Of a stretch of 9,878 nt of DNA, positions 1 through 6,235 are shown piece after piece. A model generated the notes under the pieces. It was given only the letters and a program-made list of their open reading frames with translations. It did no database searches and was not told the DNA's origin. How positions within the stretch are numbered: the stretch's first letter is position 1; every line of letters begins with the position of its first letter. The stretch is from Candidatus Methanoperedentaceae archaeon (lineage in GTDB: Archaea > Halobacteriota > Methanosarcinia > Methanosarcinales > Methanoperedenaceae): NCBI GenBank assembly GCA_013331375.1, contig DUGO01000118.1:1-9878 (forward strand), in the 5' to 3' direction. A program made the translations under genes and the position numbers.

Positions 1-1149
1 GCCGAGGTTGCAGGACTCGTATGGCAGGAGCGGCTGCTCGCCGCACGGGTTCGTGCTTTCTATATCGCCGAGCTTCGGGGTCGGGTTGTAGCGGTTAATC
101 TCGTCTATGAAAACCACGCCGGGGTCTCCAGTCCTCCACGCCATTGTCACTATCAGGTTCCATACCTCGCGAGCCCTTACGCTCTTTGCAATAGCACCGC
201 TTCGCGGATTGATGAGCTCGTAATCACTGTCGCGCTCAACGGCTTCCATGAACCTGTCGTCCACAGCCACGGAGAGATTGAAGTTCGAGAGATTATTGCC
301 TTTTGATTTTATGGTTATGAAATCTATGATGTCGGGATGGCTCACCCTGAGAATCCCCATGTTAGCGCCCCGTCTCCTGCCACCCTGCTTTATAACGTCT
401 GTTGTCACGTCGAATACCCGCATGAAAGAAACCGGTCCTGATGCAACGCCTTTGGTCGAGCGCACGATGTCGCCCCTCGGGCGCAGGCGTGAGAATGCGA
501 ACCCGGTGCCTCCGCCCGACTGCTCAATGAGTGCCATGTTCTTTACAGCCTCGAATATGTCGGCAAGCGAATCCCCGACCGGTATGACAAAGCAGGCTGA
601 GAGCTGCCCGAGGTCGGTTCCCGCGTTCATGAGCGTGGGAGAGTTGGGTATGAACTCAAGAGCCGCCATCATGCTGTAGAACTCGTCTTCTCCTGCAGCA
701 TCCCTGGCAATTGCTTTTGCCACGCGCCTGAACATGCCAGCCGGTGTCTCGACAACGGCGCCATCCTCATTTTTCAGCAGGTAGCGGCGCTCAAGAACAC
801 GCACCGCATTCACCGTGAGCTTGAGCTCGTCAGTGACGCCGAAGAACTTTTTCGCCTCCCTGATGCGGGTGCGCTCCTGCCTATATAAGATATAAGCCTT
901 TGCAGAGGCGGGAAAGCCCCTACTGATGAGCACCTGCTCGACCATGTCCTGGACATCCTCGACGCCCGGAAGTTTCATCCCGCGGCTGTCAACCAGCGAC
1001 TCCACCTCGCATGCGAGAGAATCCGCTTCTGAGCGGCTGCCTGTGGCTGTCGCAAGGAACGCCTTGTATATGGCATTCGCTATCTTGTCCCGCTCGAACT
1101 TCACAACCCTGCCGTCGCGCTTGCGTATCTTTTCCGCCACGTTTCCCAT
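1..1149 (-). CDS. nrdJ: Adenosylcobalamin-dependent (class II) ribonucleoside-diphosphate reductase, N-terminal part
   Basis: Reduces ribonucleotides to deoxyribonucleotides for DNA synthesis, using coenzyme B12 to generate a thiyl radical. I translated 383 codons on the minus strand, open to the left edge, so the C-terminus is missing. Residues ~5-95 form an ATP-cone ([16 protein letters not shown]), the allosteric nucleotide-binding domain. The catalytic barrel begins after ~105, with [13 protein letters not shown] at 165-177. The class II catalytic set is visible by comparison with the Thermotoga NrdJ family: redox cysteine C186 (LSACFV), N367, radical cysteine C369 and E371 ([10 protein letters not shown]), and second redox cysteine C380 (YESCNLG). 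An in-frame TGA lies two codons before ATG 1149. GAAAGGAG abuts that ATG with no spacer, but sits 9 nt before an in-frame GTG at 1140, so GTG 1140 may be the true start. It is divergent from the FKBP gene. Family assignment is secure. Confidence 0.95.
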   Translation of the reverse strand, partial: MGNVAEKIRKRDGRVVKFERDKIANAIYKAFLATATGSRSEADSLACEVESLVDSRGMKLPGVEDVQDMVEQVLISRGFPASAKAYILYRQERTRIREAKKFFGVTDELKLTVNAVRVLERRYLLKNEDGAVVETPAGMFRRVAKAIARDAAGEDEFYSMMAALEFIPNSPTLMNAGTDLGQLSACFVIPVGDSLADIFEAVKNMALIEQSGGGTGFAFSRLRPRGDIVRSTKGVASGPVSFMRVFDVTTDVIKQGGRRRGANMGILRVSHPDIIDFITIKSKGNNLSNFNLSVAVDDRFMEAVERDSDYELINPRSGAIAKSVRAREVWNLIVTMAWRTGDPGVVFIDEINRYNPTPKLGDIESTNPCGEQPLLPYESCNLG

Positions 1150-1198
1150 CTCCTTTCAGCCGGATATCTGATACTATGCCTTTCAGACGTACTTGAGC

Positions 1199-1225
1199 TT
1201 TGCGGATTCTATATTTGCGGACTCT
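1199..1225. repeat. 12-bp tandem direct repeat in the divergent promoter region
   Basis: TTTGCGGATTCT (1199-1210) and TTTGCGGACTCT (1214-1225) differ at one base and start 15 bp apart. They flank the predicted TATA box of the ribonucleotide reductase gene and lie just upstream of the FKBP TATA box. Repeated sites around a TATA box are a usual arrangement for an archaeal regulator. That it is an operator is inference; it does not resemble the bacterial NrdR box. Confidence 0.45.
1207..1216 (-). promoter_or_regulatory. TATA-box promoter for the ribonucleotide reductase gene
   Basis: On the minus strand this reads AAATATAGAA, an archaeal TATA-like element. Transcription would be expected about 25 bp downstream, near 1186, giving a leader of about 37-46 nt that contains the GAAAGGAG ribosome binding site next to the start. 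Position-based inference. Confidence 0.4.
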
Positions 1226-1236
1226 AATGAGAATGG

Positions 1237-1245
1237 TTTTTATAG
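1237..1245 (+). promoter_or_regulatory. TATA-box promoter for the FKBP gene, probably leaderless transcript
   Basis: TTTTTATAG is centred about 27 bp before the ATG at 1268. That is the normal archaeal distance from TATA box to transcription start, so the mRNA should begin at or within a few bases of the start codon. No Shine-Dalgarno sequence precedes the ATG beyond GCGGGGC, which supports a leaderless message. Confidence 0.5.
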
Positions 1246-1267
1246 TTGTGCGTTATCTAAGCGGGGC

Positions 1268-1948
1268 ATGGTTCAAAAAGGCGATTTTATCAGGATTACA
1301 TATACTGGCAGGCTTGACTCAGGAGAGGTTTTCGACACAACTGATGAGGAGACTGCAAAGGCGAACAATATCCACAACGAGAACAAGCGCTACGGTGGTG
1401 AGGTAGTAATCCTCGGCGCGAAGCATACGCTTGCGGGAATGGAGGACGAACTTGAGGGCAAGGAAGCCGGATACAGCGGCAAGGTCACAATCCCTCCTGA
1501 GAACGCATTCGGGCGCTATGACGCCGCGCTGATACAGGACATCCCGATAACCAGGTTCCCGGATAAGCCGCAGTCAGGGCAGCGCGTGGTAATCGATGGC
1601 AAGTATGCCACTGTGCATGTGGTGATGGGGAGGCACGTACGTGTTGACTTCAACCATCCTATTGCAGGCAAGACGGTTACGTACGATTATACGATAGAGC
1701 AAAAGCTCGAATCCCCTGAAGATAAGATAAGCGGTCTGCTTGAGATGTATGCAGGTAACAAGTTCAAGATAGAGGTCAGCGGCGACACTGCAAGTGTCGA
1801 AGTCCCGCTTGCGCTTGCGCTTGAGAAGCAGTGGCTCGTGGCAAAAGCGCTGGTCGCGACCGACATGCTGAAGTACGGCGGGATAAAAGAACTGGTATTT
1901 ATTGAGAGGTTCACGCAGGAAGCCCTGAATCCTGCGAAGCCCGCATGA
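1268..1948 (+). CDS. FKBP-type peptidyl-prolyl cis-trans isomerase, long archaeal (SlyD/FKBP26-like) form
   Basis: Cytosolic folding helper that catalyses cis-trans isomerisation of X-Pro bonds and binds unfolded chains. The 226-residue product starts MVQKGDFIRITYTGRL. Residues 1-85 form most of the FKBP domain, with VFDTT at 21-25 and LGAKHTLAGMEDEL at 49-62. Residues ~86-128 form the IF (insert-in-flap) chaperone domain. The strand returning to the FKBP core carries the signature VDFNHPIAGKTV (126-137). A C-terminal domain (~150-220) matches the extra domain of archaeal long-chain FKBPs such as Methanocaldococcus FKBP26. The ORF is open upstream to 1193, but family alignment and the TATA position select ATG 1268. 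It is divergent from the reductase gene and convergent with the surface protein. The family is certain; individual substrates are not known. Confidence 0.93.
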   Translation: MVQKGDFIRITYTGRLDSGEVFDTTDEETAKANNIHNENKRYGGEVVILGAKHTLAGMEDELEGKEAGYSGKVTIPPENAFGRYDAALIQDIPITRFPDKPQSGQRVVIDGKYATVHVVMGRHVRVDFNHPIAGKTVTYDYTIEQKLESPEDKISGLLEMYAGNKFKIEVSGDTASVEVPLALALEKQWLVAKALVATDMLKYGGIKELVFIERFTQEALNPAKPA

Positions 1949-1960
1949 TGAGGAATGATA

Positions 1961-1983
1961 ACTGGAATTAAGATTCTGCCAGT
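1961..1983 (+). terminator. Weak hairpin after the FKBP gene
   Basis: ACTGG (1961-1965) and CCAGT (1979-1983) can pair across a 13-nt loop, 12 bp after the FKBP stop. No T-run follows, so a terminator role is weakly supported. The rest of the 98-bp gap between the two convergent genes shows nothing else. Confidence 0.18.
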
Positions 1984-2046
1984 CATATCCTTATCGCCGA
2001 TTTCATTTCAGGCATGATTCGCACTGCAGCTTGCGCCACTCAAATA

Positions 2047-3417
2047 CTAAAATATCCTAATCGGAAAGTATCTAATTCTCGTGTATGCTGCTGTAAGTAT
2101 AAATATTGCTGCGGTTTCCATGAGGTCAAGCCCAGGCATTGAAACTATCTGCACGCTGGAATTGTACGGCTCCATCCGCGTAATCTGAGCATTATTGTAA
2201 GGTACGAAATATATATAGTTGAATTTGTAAATTGCGCCACGAAACCCGTGACTGTTAGCGTTCAGTGCCTCCGTATCATAAACCTGATATGAACCCGAAA
2301 TGTTGAAGGGTAGAGATGTATTATATTGCGCTATGCGCCCGTGAAATGCTGGAGCTGAGTTCTGTAACGGGACAAAATAGACATATTGCCCGTCCCACTC
2401 AACCCCTGAAAAACCTTTTGCCTCTGTATCTATGGCAGCAATATCGAAGCATGAAAACGAGCCTGTAACATTGAAAGGCTGCGATATATTATATCTGCAC
2501 GCTAAACCGTGATACTCAGCCCCGTTGTAATACGGGGAAAAGTAAACGAACCCTTTTGCGTAGCCCCCTCCGAGGAACCCTTTTGCGTTCGCATTAACCC
2601 CGGTCAAATCAAAGAATTCGTAACTGCTTGCTGTATTAAAATCTGCTGTCGTGCTGTATCTTGCCACGACACCCGAATTTCCGCCATTATACGGTACAAA
2701 ATAGACGCTAATCCCGTCAAAAATCGCCCCAGTAAATCCTTTTGCACTTGCGTTTAAACCTGAAATGTCGTAAAAGCTGTATGATTCAGGGCTATTAAAC
2801 GCCCCTGTGGTATCATATCTTACAACCACTCCCGGATACGAGCTTTCATAATTTCCATTTGGCACAAAATATACATATCTCCCGTCAAAGACGTTCCCAT
2901 ACAATCCTTTTGCACTGGAATTCATGCCTGATACGTCGTAAAAATCATATGAACTTGGCGCATTAAAATCCGCGGATGTATTGTACCGTGCTATCATTCC
3001 ATGTATAACTCCATTGAAAAATGGTGAGAAATATAGATATTTACCATCTGTTGTCACTCCTTTGTACCCCTTTGCGCTTGCGTTTACAGACGCCATATCA
3101 AAAAATGCATAAGAACCAGACAAATCAAACACCTCCGTAGTATCATATCGCATAACTACCCCGTGATATTGTGATGTGACATAATTATAATACGGTGCAA
3201 AATAAATATATTGACCGACAGATGCGGCTCTAAAATACCCGCCACTGCTGCTGTTCGCTGACGATGTGTCGTAAAAACTATACGATGCTGAGTCGTTGAA
3301 TGCTCTCGCATCAACCTGTGTTGTGATTGAATTCATCACGGCTGCGAGTATTAAGATGAACCACAGTCCCCGCACCGAACGGTATTCGCGCTCATGTGGC
3401 TCTGGTGCGAAGGTCAT
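2047..3417 (-). CDS. Exported surface protein of seven ~53-residue repeats (probable seven-bladed beta-propeller)
   Basis: Probably a secreted or membrane-anchored cell-surface protein; function unknown. Starting at ATG 3417 it has 456 residues. A hydrophobic segment (RGLWFILILAAVMNS, ~16-30) acts as signal or anchor. From ~39 to ~420 come seven tandem repeats with the pattern SYxFYD..(G/A)xNAxAKGFxG..FDGxYVYFxPY, then GxxxRYDTT and xxFN. Repeat number, length and strand-like patches suggest a seven-bladed beta-propeller. There are eleven N-x-S/T glycosylation sequons, many at equivalent repeat positions. The last 30 residues begin MPGLDLMETAAIFILTAAY and end in basic and aromatic residues, like an archaeosortase sorting tail. 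The frame is open to 3534 through TTG and ATG (3492) starts, but those add a long unlikely tail before the signal; ATG 3417 has GGGG 5 nt upstream. A+T is higher than in flanking genes, suggesting accessory or acquired DNA. The exact family is not recognised. Confidence 0.8.
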   Translation of the reverse strand: MTFAPEPHEREYRSVRGLWFILILAAVMNSITTQVDARAFNDSASYSFYDTSSANSSSGGYFRAASVGQYIYFAPYYNYVTSQYHGVVMRYDTTEVFDLSGSYAFFDMASVNASAKGYKGVTTDGKYLYFSPFFNGVIHGMIARYNTSADFNAPSSYDFYDVSGMNSSAKGLYGNVFDGRYVYFVPNGNYESSYPGVVVRYDTTGAFNSPESYSFYDISGLNASAKGFTGAIFDGISVYFVPYNGGNSGVVARYSTTADFNTASSYEFFDLTGVNANAKGFLGGGYAKGFVYFSPYYNGAEYHGLACRYNISQPFNVTGSFSCFDIAAIDTEAKGFSGVEWDGQYVYFVPLQNSAPAFHGRIAQYNTSLPFNISGSYQVYDTEALNANSHGFRGAIYKFNYIYFVPYNNAQITRMEPYNSSVQIVSMPGLDLMETAAIFILTAAYTRIRYFPIRIF

Positions 3418-3530
3418 GCTAACCCCATCATCTCCCGCTCCCTGCGAACTCCAGCGTATCAAGTTTAGATATGGTTCTATATTCCGATTCATCCAATAGC
3501 ATATCGCCAATTCTAAAGGCAAAAATGGTT

Positions 3531-3541
3531 TCAATAAATAA
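3531..3541 (-). promoter_or_regulatory. Possible TATA box for the repeat-built surface protein
   Basis: The minus strand reads TTATTTATTG here. Transcription would begin near 3510, leaving about 90 nt before ATG 3417, or about 18 nt before the alternative ATG at 3492. The surrounding DNA is AT-rich, so the match carries little weight. Confidence 0.25.
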
Positions 3542-3624
3542 CTTCAGCATGCGTATGTTTTTCCGAGTTGTATTATCCAGTTTAGTTCTCCACTATCGCT
3601 AATGTAAATTACGGTGTTGTCTTT

Positions 3625-3664
3625 CATATAGCTCCGGCGGGAACCGAACCCATCCTTCTATATG
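3625..3664 (-). other. tRNA 3'-end-like sequence inside a hairpin
   Basis: On the minus strand, GGGTTCGGTTCCC followed by GCCGGAGC looks like the T-arm and acceptor 3' strand of an archaeal tRNA; the CCGGAGC end is typical of tRNA-Glu. No matching 5' acceptor strand (GCTCCGG) or D-arm lies upstream, so it is not a complete tRNA. The fragment is enclosed by a perfect 7-bp inverted repeat, CATATAG (3625-3631) and CTATATG (3658-3664). It could be an attachment-site remnant of an element that integrated at a tRNA gene, a structured RNA, or chance. It lies in the 274-bp stretch (3418-3691) that otherwise shows no gene. Confidence 0.3.
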
Positions 3665-3691
3665 TTTAAGCCATATGCTGATTATATCATA

Positions 3692-3805
3692 TTATCCTAT
3701 CGAGGTGGGGTATTTCTCAGGTCCGACAGGATTCTCATCCGGAATTTTGGTGATTCCACCTCTCCAATAAACTATACCCTTCTTACCCTCAGAAAGAACC
3801 CTCAT
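3692..3805 (-). CDS. Unrecognised 37-codon ORF translationally coupled to uvrB
   Basis: Its ATG (3805-3803) shares one base with the uvrB stop in a TAATG junction, which allows translation to continue directly from uvrB. A strong GAGGAGG motif within the last uvrB codons lies about 10 nt upstream. The 37-residue product begins [17 protein letters not shown] and ends KYPTSIG before a TAA. It is basic and aromatic at the front and proline-rich behind, with no membrane segment or motif I recognise. The acidic uvrB tail (EEDEY) itself forces the purine-rich binding site, so that signal is not independent. It may be a small protein, a truncated remnant of a larger gene, or chance. Confidence 0.4.
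   Translation of the reverse strand: MRVLSEGKKGIVYWRGGITKIPDENPVGPEKYPTSIG
3702..3762. repeat. Long-loop inverted repeat within the small ORF downstream of uvrB
   Basis: GAGGTGG (3702-3708) and CCACCTC (3756-3762) are perfect 7-bp arms. Inside, TCCG (3722-3725) can pair with CGGA (3740-3743), giving a possible branched or extended hairpin in the uvrB 3' transcript. No T-run follows, so a classical terminator is not indicated. Confidence 0.35.
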
Positions 3806-5739
3806 TAATATTCATCCTCCTCTTTTTTCAGCTTCGCAATCATATCCCGTATCTTTGCAGCCTTCTCGAACTCCAGCTCTTTCGCGGCGCGGTGCATCTC
3901 TGCCTCAAGCTCAATGATGTAGTCAGGCGTTCTTTCTTCAGGCACCACTGGCACAGTTATCTCCCTCTTCTCGACAGCCTTGCGAATGGTCTGAGGCGTG
4001 ATGTTATGCTTCGTATTATATTTAATTTGCATCGCACGACGCCTGTTCGTCTCATCAATCGCCCTCTTCATCGAGCCTGTGGCAGTATCTGCATACATCA
4101 CCACCCTGCCCTCCACGTTCCTCGACGTCCTCCCAATCGTCTGGAGGAGCGAGCGCTCGGACCTCAGGTAGCCTTCCTTGTCCGCGTCCAGGATGGCGAC
4201 GAGCGCAACCTCAGGCAGGTCGAGCCCCTCTCGGAGCAGGTTTATGCCCACAAGCACATCGAACTCACCCAGGCGCAGGTTACGGATAATCTCGATGCGC
4301 TCCAGGGTTTCTATCTCAGAGTGCATGTACCTCGCCCGGATGCCCACGCCCAAAAGGTAGTCCGTCAGGTCCTCAGCCATCCGCTTGGTCAGCGTCGTGA
4401 CGAGCACCCTGTGCTTTCTCTCCACTTTCCTGTGAATCTCTCCTATCAGGTCGTCTATCTGTCCCTTTACGGGTTTTACCACGATTTCAGGGTCAACGAG
4501 CCCGGTCGGTCTGACTATCTGCTCCACGACACTTGAGCTGTGCGAAAGCTCGTAGTCTGCAGGCGTTGCGGACACGTACAGCACACTTTGGACCCGTGAT
4601 TCGAACTCCTGGAATGTGAGCGGGCGGTTGTCAAGCGCGGAGGGGAGCCTGAACCCGTAGTCAACGAGTGTCTCTTTTCGCGACCTGTCGCCGCCGTGCA
4701 TGCCCACAAGCTGGGGTACGGTCACGTGCGACTCGTCGATGACAGTGATGAAATCGGGGGGAAAGTAATCAATAAGCGTGTGCGGCGGCTGCCCCGAGCG
4801 CCTGCCGTCCAGGTGCCTGCTGTAGTTCTCGATGCCTGAGCAGTAGCCCATCTCACGCATCATCTCGATATCGAACTTTGTCCGCTGGAGAAGCCTTGCA
4901 GCCTCAAGTATCTTGCCCGTGGAATTGAGCTGCGAGACCCTGTCTTTTAGCTCTTCCTCAATTGATGATATGGCTGCATCCACCTGTTCTCTCGGCATTA
5001 CGAAGTGCTTAGCAGGATATATGACGATGCTGTCCTTTTCACGGACAGTTTTCCCTGTCAGGGCGTCAAATTCGGAGATGCGCTCGACCTCATCGCCGAA
5101 GAGCTCTATCCTGACGCCCGCGGACGAGTATGACGGGAACACCTCCACCGTGTCTCCGCGCACCCTGAACTTACCCGGGCTGAAATCCATGTCGTTGCGC
5201 TGGTACTGCATGTCCACAAGCGCGGTAAGCATGTCCTTACGCACCATCTCCTCGCCTTTTCCGAGCACGAGCGACATCTCTTTGTACTCCTGCGGCGAGC
5301 CTATGCCGTAGATGCACGACACGCTTGCCACAATGATGACGTCGCGCCTCTCCATGAGCGAACGCGTGGCTGAGAGGCGCATCCGATTTATTTCCTCGTT
5401 TATGGATGCGTCCTTTTCTATGAAGGTATCGGTCTGGGGGATGTACGCCTCAGGCTGGTAATAGTCGTAGTAGCTCACGAAGTACTCCACCGCATTGTCG
5501 GGAAAGAATGCCCTGAACTCTGAATAGAGCTGCGCTGCGAGCGTCTTGTTGTGCGAGATGACAAGAGCCGGTCGGTTGAGCCTGAGAATGACGTGCGCCA
5601 CAGTGAAGGTCTTGCCAGAGCCTGTCACGCCGAGCAGCGTCTGCTGTCGCTCCCCCTTCTCAAACCCGCGGCTGAGCTGCTCAATGGCTTGCGGCTGGTC
5701 GCCCTTTGGCTCGAATTCTGATACAAGCCTGAACTCCAT
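3805..5739 (-). CDS. uvrB: Excinuclease ABC subunit B (UvrB)
   Basis: Damage-verifying helicase-like ATPase of bacterial-type nucleotide excision repair: it is loaded at lesions by UvrA and recruits UvrC for incision. The product has 644 residues, close to the family's usual ~660. Visible in order: Walker A GVTGSGKT (37-44); the damage-clamping beta-hairpin [17 protein letters not shown] (90-106); Walker B region TVIDESH (332-338) followed by [27 protein letters not shown] (390-397); helicase motif [11 protein letters not shown] (533-541; bacterial copies usually read GRAARN); and the C-terminal UVR motif (~608-640) that binds UvrA and UvrC. The frame is open to 5793, but ATG 5739 has GAGGAG 7-9 nt upstream and matches the family N-terminus [19 protein letters not shown]. 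Neither uvrA nor uvrC is in the window. In methanogens this system is generally thought to have come from bacteria. Confidence 0.97.
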   Translation of the reverse strand: MEFRLVSEFEPKGDQPQAIEQLSRGFEKGERQQTLLGVTGSGKTFTVAHVILRLNRPALVISHNKTLAAQLYSEFRAFFPDNAVEYFVSYYDYYQPEAYIPQTDTFIEKDASINEEINRMRLSATRSLMERRDVIIVASVSCIYGIGSPQEYKEMSLVLGKGEEMVRKDMLTALVDMQYQRNDMDFSPGKFRVRGDTVEVFPSYSSAGVRIELFGDEVERISEFDALTGKTVREKDSIVIYPAKHFVMPREQVDAAISSIEEELKDRVSQLNSTGKILEAARLLQRTKFDIEMMREMGYCSGIENYSRHLDGRRSGQPPHTLIDYFPPDFITVIDESHVTVPQLVGMHGGDRSRKETLVDYGFRLPSALDNRPLTFQEFESRVQSVLYVSATPADYELSHSSSVVEQIVRPTGLVDPEIVVKPVKGQIDDLIGEIHRKVERKHRVLVTTLTKRMAEDLTDYLLGVGIRARYMHSEIETLERIEIIRNLRLGEFDVLVGINLLREGLDLPEVALVAILDADKEGYLRSERSLLQTIGRTSRNVEGRVVMYADTATGSMKRAIDETNRRRAMQIKYNTKHNITPQTIRKAVEKREITVPVVPEERTPDYIIELEAEMHRAAKELEFEKAAKIRDMIAKLKKEEDEY

Positions 5740-5744
5740 CGTAT

Positions 5745-5781
5745 CTCTCCTCAATACCAATTCATGGCTGTCAGATATATC
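5745..5781 (-). promoter_or_regulatory. TATA box and ribosome binding site of uvrB
   Basis: GATATATC (5774-5781) is a TATA-like palindrome. A start about 25 bp downstream would fall near 5752, right at the GAGGAGAG ribosome binding site (5752-5745), giving a very short leader before ATG 5739. The ribosome binding site is what decides this start over the upstream in-frame codons. Confidence 0.4.
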
Positions 5782-5782
5782 A

Positions 5783-5810
5783 CTTTTGAGCAAACCGGCT
5801 CAACCAAAAG
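5783..5810 (-). terminator. Hairpin between the small membrane protein gene and uvrB
   Basis: CTTTTGAGC (5783-5791) pairs with GCTCAA then AAAAG (5798-5803, 5806-5810) across a 6-nt loop, with a two-base CC bulge. It lies just after the stop of the upstream membrane protein gene and just before the uvrB TATA box, so it could end the first transcript. There is no long T-run after it. Confidence 0.35.
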
Positions 5811-5832
5811 TATCGTCCAGCTCCGGCTGCGG

Positions 5833-6072
5833 CTATTTGCTCTTTTCAGCTTTGCGCTCTGCTTTTGCTTCGGTATAATCCAGGTAGATGGCTATGAGCA
5901 GCACACCTATTGCCACTAACATCACAAACATCCCGGACATCAGCATCATAAGCGTGGCAACTGACCTGAAGAATATAAATATTGTGGATAGCATTACTGC
6001 CACGATCGCAGTCGCAAGCGCAAGGTAGTATACGCGCAGTTCAGATTTGAATATCCCGAGGAGGTCTACCAC
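5833..6072 (-). CDS. Small two-helix membrane protein of unknown function
   Basis: About 79 residues from GTG 6072, or 84 from TTG 6087. Two hydrophobic segments, YYLALATAIVAVMLSTIFIF and LMMLMSGMFVMLVAIGVLLI, are separated by only a few residues around a single arginine. They should form a tight transmembrane hairpin, followed by a charged tail rich in Lys, Glu and Ala (YTEAKAERKAEKSK) probably in the cytoplasm. No family is recognised. GTG 6072 is preferred because GAGG lies 9 nt upstream; TTG 6087 and GTG 6081 lack a spaced binding site. The gene lies upstream of uvrB on the same strand (93 bp gap) and is divergent from the thermosome. Codon pattern and clear helix pair make a real gene likely. 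Confidence 0.7.
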   Translation of the reverse strand: MVDLLGIFKSELRVYYLALATAIVAVMLSTIFIFFRSVATLMMLMSGMFVMLVAIGVLLIAIYLDYTEAKAERKAEKSK

Positions 6073-6110
6073 AGGTTTCACCCTCAATCAATATATACTG
6101 TCTGTAGAGT

Positions 6111-6120
6111 GTTATATTTT
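6111..6120 (-). promoter_or_regulatory. TATA box for the small membrane protein gene
   Basis: The minus strand reads AAAATATAAC. Transcription starting about 25 bp downstream (~6090) would leave a leader of about 18 nt containing GAGG before GTG 6072. A second AT-rich match, TATATATTG (6086-6095 region), lies too close to that start. Confidence 0.35.
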
Positions 6121-6164
6121 TTTCGACTATTCATTCGGTGCAAACAGCCGAACCCGACGCAAAC

Positions 6165-6198
6165 CTTATATAGAACTACAAACATGTAAAACGCGCGT
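6165..6198 (+). promoter_or_regulatory. Thermosome promoter with palindrome at the predicted transcription start
   Basis: CTTATATAG (6165-6173) is a good archaeal TATA box; transcription should start near 6195, giving a leader of ~40 nt. The 8-bp perfect palindrome ACGCGCGT (6191-6198) sits on that predicted start, where an archaeal repressor could block initiation. A second TATA-like CTTATAAAAG (from ~6202) is too close to the ATG to serve this gene with a normal leader. Regulatory role is inference. Confidence 0.5.
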
Positions 6199-6222
6199 AA
6201 TCTTATAAAAGATAGAAATTTT

Positions 6223-6230
6223 AAGGAGGT
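6223..6230 (+). promoter_or_regulatory. Strong ribosome binding site of the thermosome gene
   Basis: AAGGAGGT ends 5 nt before ATG 6236. It is the most complete Shine-Dalgarno match in the window, consistent with high expression of a chaperonin. Confidence 0.8.
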
Positions 6231-6235
6231 TTTAA

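Noticed and set aside
248..679. 143-codon plus-strand open frame at the left end
   Set aside because: It lies opposite the ribonucleotide reductase, whose translation is continuous and carries the catalytic motifs.
1199..1225. NrdR box upstream of the ribonucleotide reductase
   Set aside because: The repeat lacks the palindromic AT-rich NrdR consensus and is a direct, not inverted, arrangement.
2170..3300. CRISPR array or DNA satellite, suggested by recurring CCTTTTGC motifs at ~160-bp steps
   Set aside because: The recurrences are codons of the AKG motif in the protein repeats; the spacing follows the protein unit and the DNA is divergent.
3625..3720. A complete tRNA gene on the minus strand
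   Set aside because: A T-arm-like end and even a 5-bp/7-nt anticodon-arm-like hairpin can be drawn, but position 33 is not T and there is no pairing 5' acceptor strand or D-arm.
3892..4536. 214-codon open frame on the plus strand inside uvrB
   Set aside because: Antisense shadow: the opposite strand encodes conserved UvrB helicase motifs, and the His/Arg/Leu-rich product shows no family features.
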